Assembly (NCBI GenBank): GCA_003344405.1
Contig: NOWV01000008.1
Span: 868,001 to 932,000, forward strand
Origin: Trichoplax sp. H2
Lineage: Eukaryota > Placozoa > Uniplacotomia > Trichoplacea
DNA length: 64,000 nucleotides
Direction: 5' to 3'
A model generated the notes under the pieces. The model did no database searches, was not told the DNA's origin, and saw nothing but the letters and a program-made list of their open reading frames with translations. Every line of letters begins with the position of its first letter. Positions within the stretch are counted from its first letter, which is position 1. The position numbers and the translations under genes were made by a program. Positions 62,261-64,000 of the stretch are shown in pieces.

Positions 62261-62832
62261 CATTTGTATGGCAATCGCGGTAGTATACATACTGCCTATA
62301 ATACTGTCTAATATCTACCATCGATTCCATCTCATCGTATCAGCTAATTTTGCTATTTTTCCCCAACCTAAAATATCCCCGGCCGTATAATAGAAGAGAA
62401 ACGAAATGTAAAAACTACCCCTATCATAATACAAACAATATTTAAACACGGGGGTACTTTCAAGCTGGGAAAAATGTCCAAATTAGCTGTCAGTCCCAAT
62501 TGCTCAAGGTTGTCAGAATTTAGTAATGTCGCATATTGTAGCCTAATTGAAAGTCGGTTGCTTGCAAACTGCTACAGCTAATTGAAACTCCTTGCTAAGC
62601 AGCTTGGAACGAGAATGGCTGGAAAAAGCAAAATTGATTCGTCTCGACATTACGTTATATATTGCACTAAATGAGCTGCAAGGTTGGTTTTGAGCAGTAT
62701 AATGTGAAATGATATGGCTTCAACGCTAGGGACTTTACTGTCACAGTATGGGAAGGGAAGAGATGTTTGGGTATTCTGTATGTAGAATGGACAGCGGACT
62801 GAAGGACAATCTCAGCCAATGTTTACCAAGAA
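62261..62832. other. upstream flank of TRMT2A
   Basis: No gene seen. Sequence between the minisatellite and the palindrome cluster, probably promoter-distal. Confidence 0.45.
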
Positions 62833-62904
62833 ATACAGTACAGTACATACTGTACAGTACGTACTGTAAGCAAGCATGAGGTACTGTACAGTACTGTACT
62901 GTAC
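62833..62904. promoter_or_regulatory. TGTACAGTAC palindrome cluster upstream of TRMT2A
   Basis: Two runs, ACAGTACAGTACATACTGTA to GTACTGTAAG (62834-62869) and GTACTGTACAGTACTGTAC onwards (62881-62904). They end about 92 bp before the TRMT2A ATG, the same arrangement as at BCKDHA and ESS2. Confidence 0.6.
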
Positions 62905-62996
62905 GGCATCTTCCGCCTGTCTTTCTGTCTGTGCAGATTGCAATCGGACTAATGTATTTTTTTCCTCTCCTCTACTCCAATCGCTGATCAACTAAC

Positions 62997-64000
62997 ATGG
63001 CTGAGCAAGCTCAACCGATATCAAGTGTTGATGATACTTGCGCCAACAGCCAAGCAAAGGAGCAAAATCAAATGCATTCCGATCAAGAACAACATGACCA
63101 TTATTCGTATACCAAAAGAGAAGAGTTCACATCGGAAATTTTTAAAATTGAGATCTATAATTTGCCATTCTATTTAGGTTTCGTGGTAAGTTCGATAGCT
63201 TTGATCGAGTATTCAGTGGTTACAGCATCATCAATGCTATGACAAGCAAGCATGCAACGTTTGCCAGAAATACTGTATAATGTACGCTCGTGCTGTAGCG
63301 ATCTACCGGACTATCTCTAATTAAAGCTGCAGACTACTTTAACCAATAACCTGACAAGAAATTGAGCCACTAGCGATCATACTACCATAAATTTACCAAT
63401 CTGATGAACGCTCAATCAATGCAAGGACGCATGCATGTTGCAGCTACATCCCATTCAATATATTGCTGCTGTTATCATGTTAAATTTCTTATCCATTGCA
63501 ATTTCCAAGCATGCGAATATGCAATATTGGCAATATTCCATCAAGCTTTATGCATCAACAGATTCTCAATCCCCTTGGATTAATTACAGTACTGTATATC
63601 GTTACTATTAATGTTAGCGTATCCATAAAAATCCGCTATGCAAAATCCCAATACTGCAAGCCTTTTATGCCACCAATAGCTGACGTGTTGTTGCAATTTT
63701 ACCAAAGATATCCATTGCTTTATTCTACTGTAATATGAATACACCTATTTTCCATCCTTAAAATGATTATTATGATTGTCAATACAGGAATTGAAAAAAC
63801 TTCTCAAAAAGTTGGATCTACAACCTGTTAAAGTAAAACTAATACCTCGAGCTACATTTGCATTCGTCACGTTCGGGTAAGTACTGGTGGTAAGCCTAGA
63901 AAACAGACGAGTATGTAATAGTTTGCTCTACGATAGTTTAATGCAAGTAGTTAACCCTTCTAGCTCTATTGTGGAATAAAGCTAATTTGAAAGATACGAA
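62997..64000 (+). CDS. TRMT2A: TRMT2A-like tRNA uracil-5-methyltransferase, 5' part
   Basis: Two exons are visible, 62997-63185 and 63788-63876 (donor GTAAGT, phase 2). The gene runs off the right edge, so this is N-terminal only. The first 40 residues are Gln/Glu/Asp-rich and probably disordered. EEFTSEIFKIEIYNLPFYLG leads into an RRM whose RNP-1-like strand TFAFVTFG ends exon 2. The run FTSEIFK-(I/L)E-x2-N-(L/V)P and the RRM position match animal TRMT2A, which methylates U54 of cytosolic tRNA with S-adenosylmethionine. The methyltransferase domain itself is beyond the window, so the call rests on the N-terminal part. Intron 1 (63186-63787) holds a chance frame at 63496-63738. Confidence 0.8.

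Noticed and set aside
61703-62311. Several overlapping 61-75 codon proteins beginning MKAS or MKAF
   Set aside because: They are frames through an 82-bp tandem repeat. The period is not divisible by 3, so the same DNA is read in different frames and no single protein repeat is preserved.
1-64000. tRNA or rRNA genes
   Set aside because: I looked for T-loop (GGTTCRA) and its reverse complement with plausible flanking stems and found none. The one GGTTCGA (56114-56120) has no acceptor or anticodon stem around it. A tRNAscan-SE run would settle this.

Overview
This window is animal nuclear DNA: AT-rich, with genes split by many short GT-AG introns, long gene-poor stretches and one 20-base run of N from a draft assembly. 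The gene set, the small introns and the mix of conserved single-copy genes with a local paralogue expansion fit an early-branching animal. A placozoan of the Trichoplax type is my best guess; this is inference, because no taxonomic marker is present. Exon structures were built by hand from reading frames, splice signals and remembered family conservation. Phases close exactly in every complete gene.

Layout. 0.8-5.3 kb (+): an AidB/ACDH-11-type acyl-CoA dehydrogenase in about 15 exons. 8.15-9.13 kb (-): an intronless class A GPCR lacking several hallmark residues. 9.1-19.7 kb: a 10.5 kb gene desert. 19.7-22.2 kb (+): a CCDC89-like coiled-coil gene with a good RFX X-box 84 bp before its start. 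24.35-29.75 kb (+): ARMC5 (armadillo plus BTB). 31.0-33.5 kb (-): ESS2/DGCR14 splicing factor. 34.1-35.4 kb: repeats around the N gap. 36.3-39.1 kb (-): BCKDHA, mitochondrial E1 alpha. 40.3-43.7 kb (+), 45.5-49.0 kb (-) and 57.2-61.0 kb (-): three flavin-containing monooxygenase paralogues with the same intron positions. 63.0 kb to the end (+): the 5' part of TRMT2A, a tRNA uracil-5-methyltransferase.

The genes do not form one pathway. The clear functional unit is the FMO cluster. Neighbouring genes are mostly housekeeping: branched-chain keto-acid oxidation, splicing, tRNA modification and CUL3-adaptor functions.

The most interesting non-coding signal is a palindromic motif built on TGTACAGTAC. 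It forms dense clusters just upstream of ARMC5, ESS2, BCKDHA and TRMT2A, but not upstream of the GPCR, the CCDC89-like gene or the FMOs. Other notable points: a probable heterozygous 220-bp insertion with a 6-bp target duplication, mis-assembled around the N gap; a satellite of about 60 bp in roughly 23 copies; an 82-bp minisatellite with a higher-order repeat beside a GC-rich island; and ESS2 and TRMT2A together in one window, as both lie in human 22q11.2.
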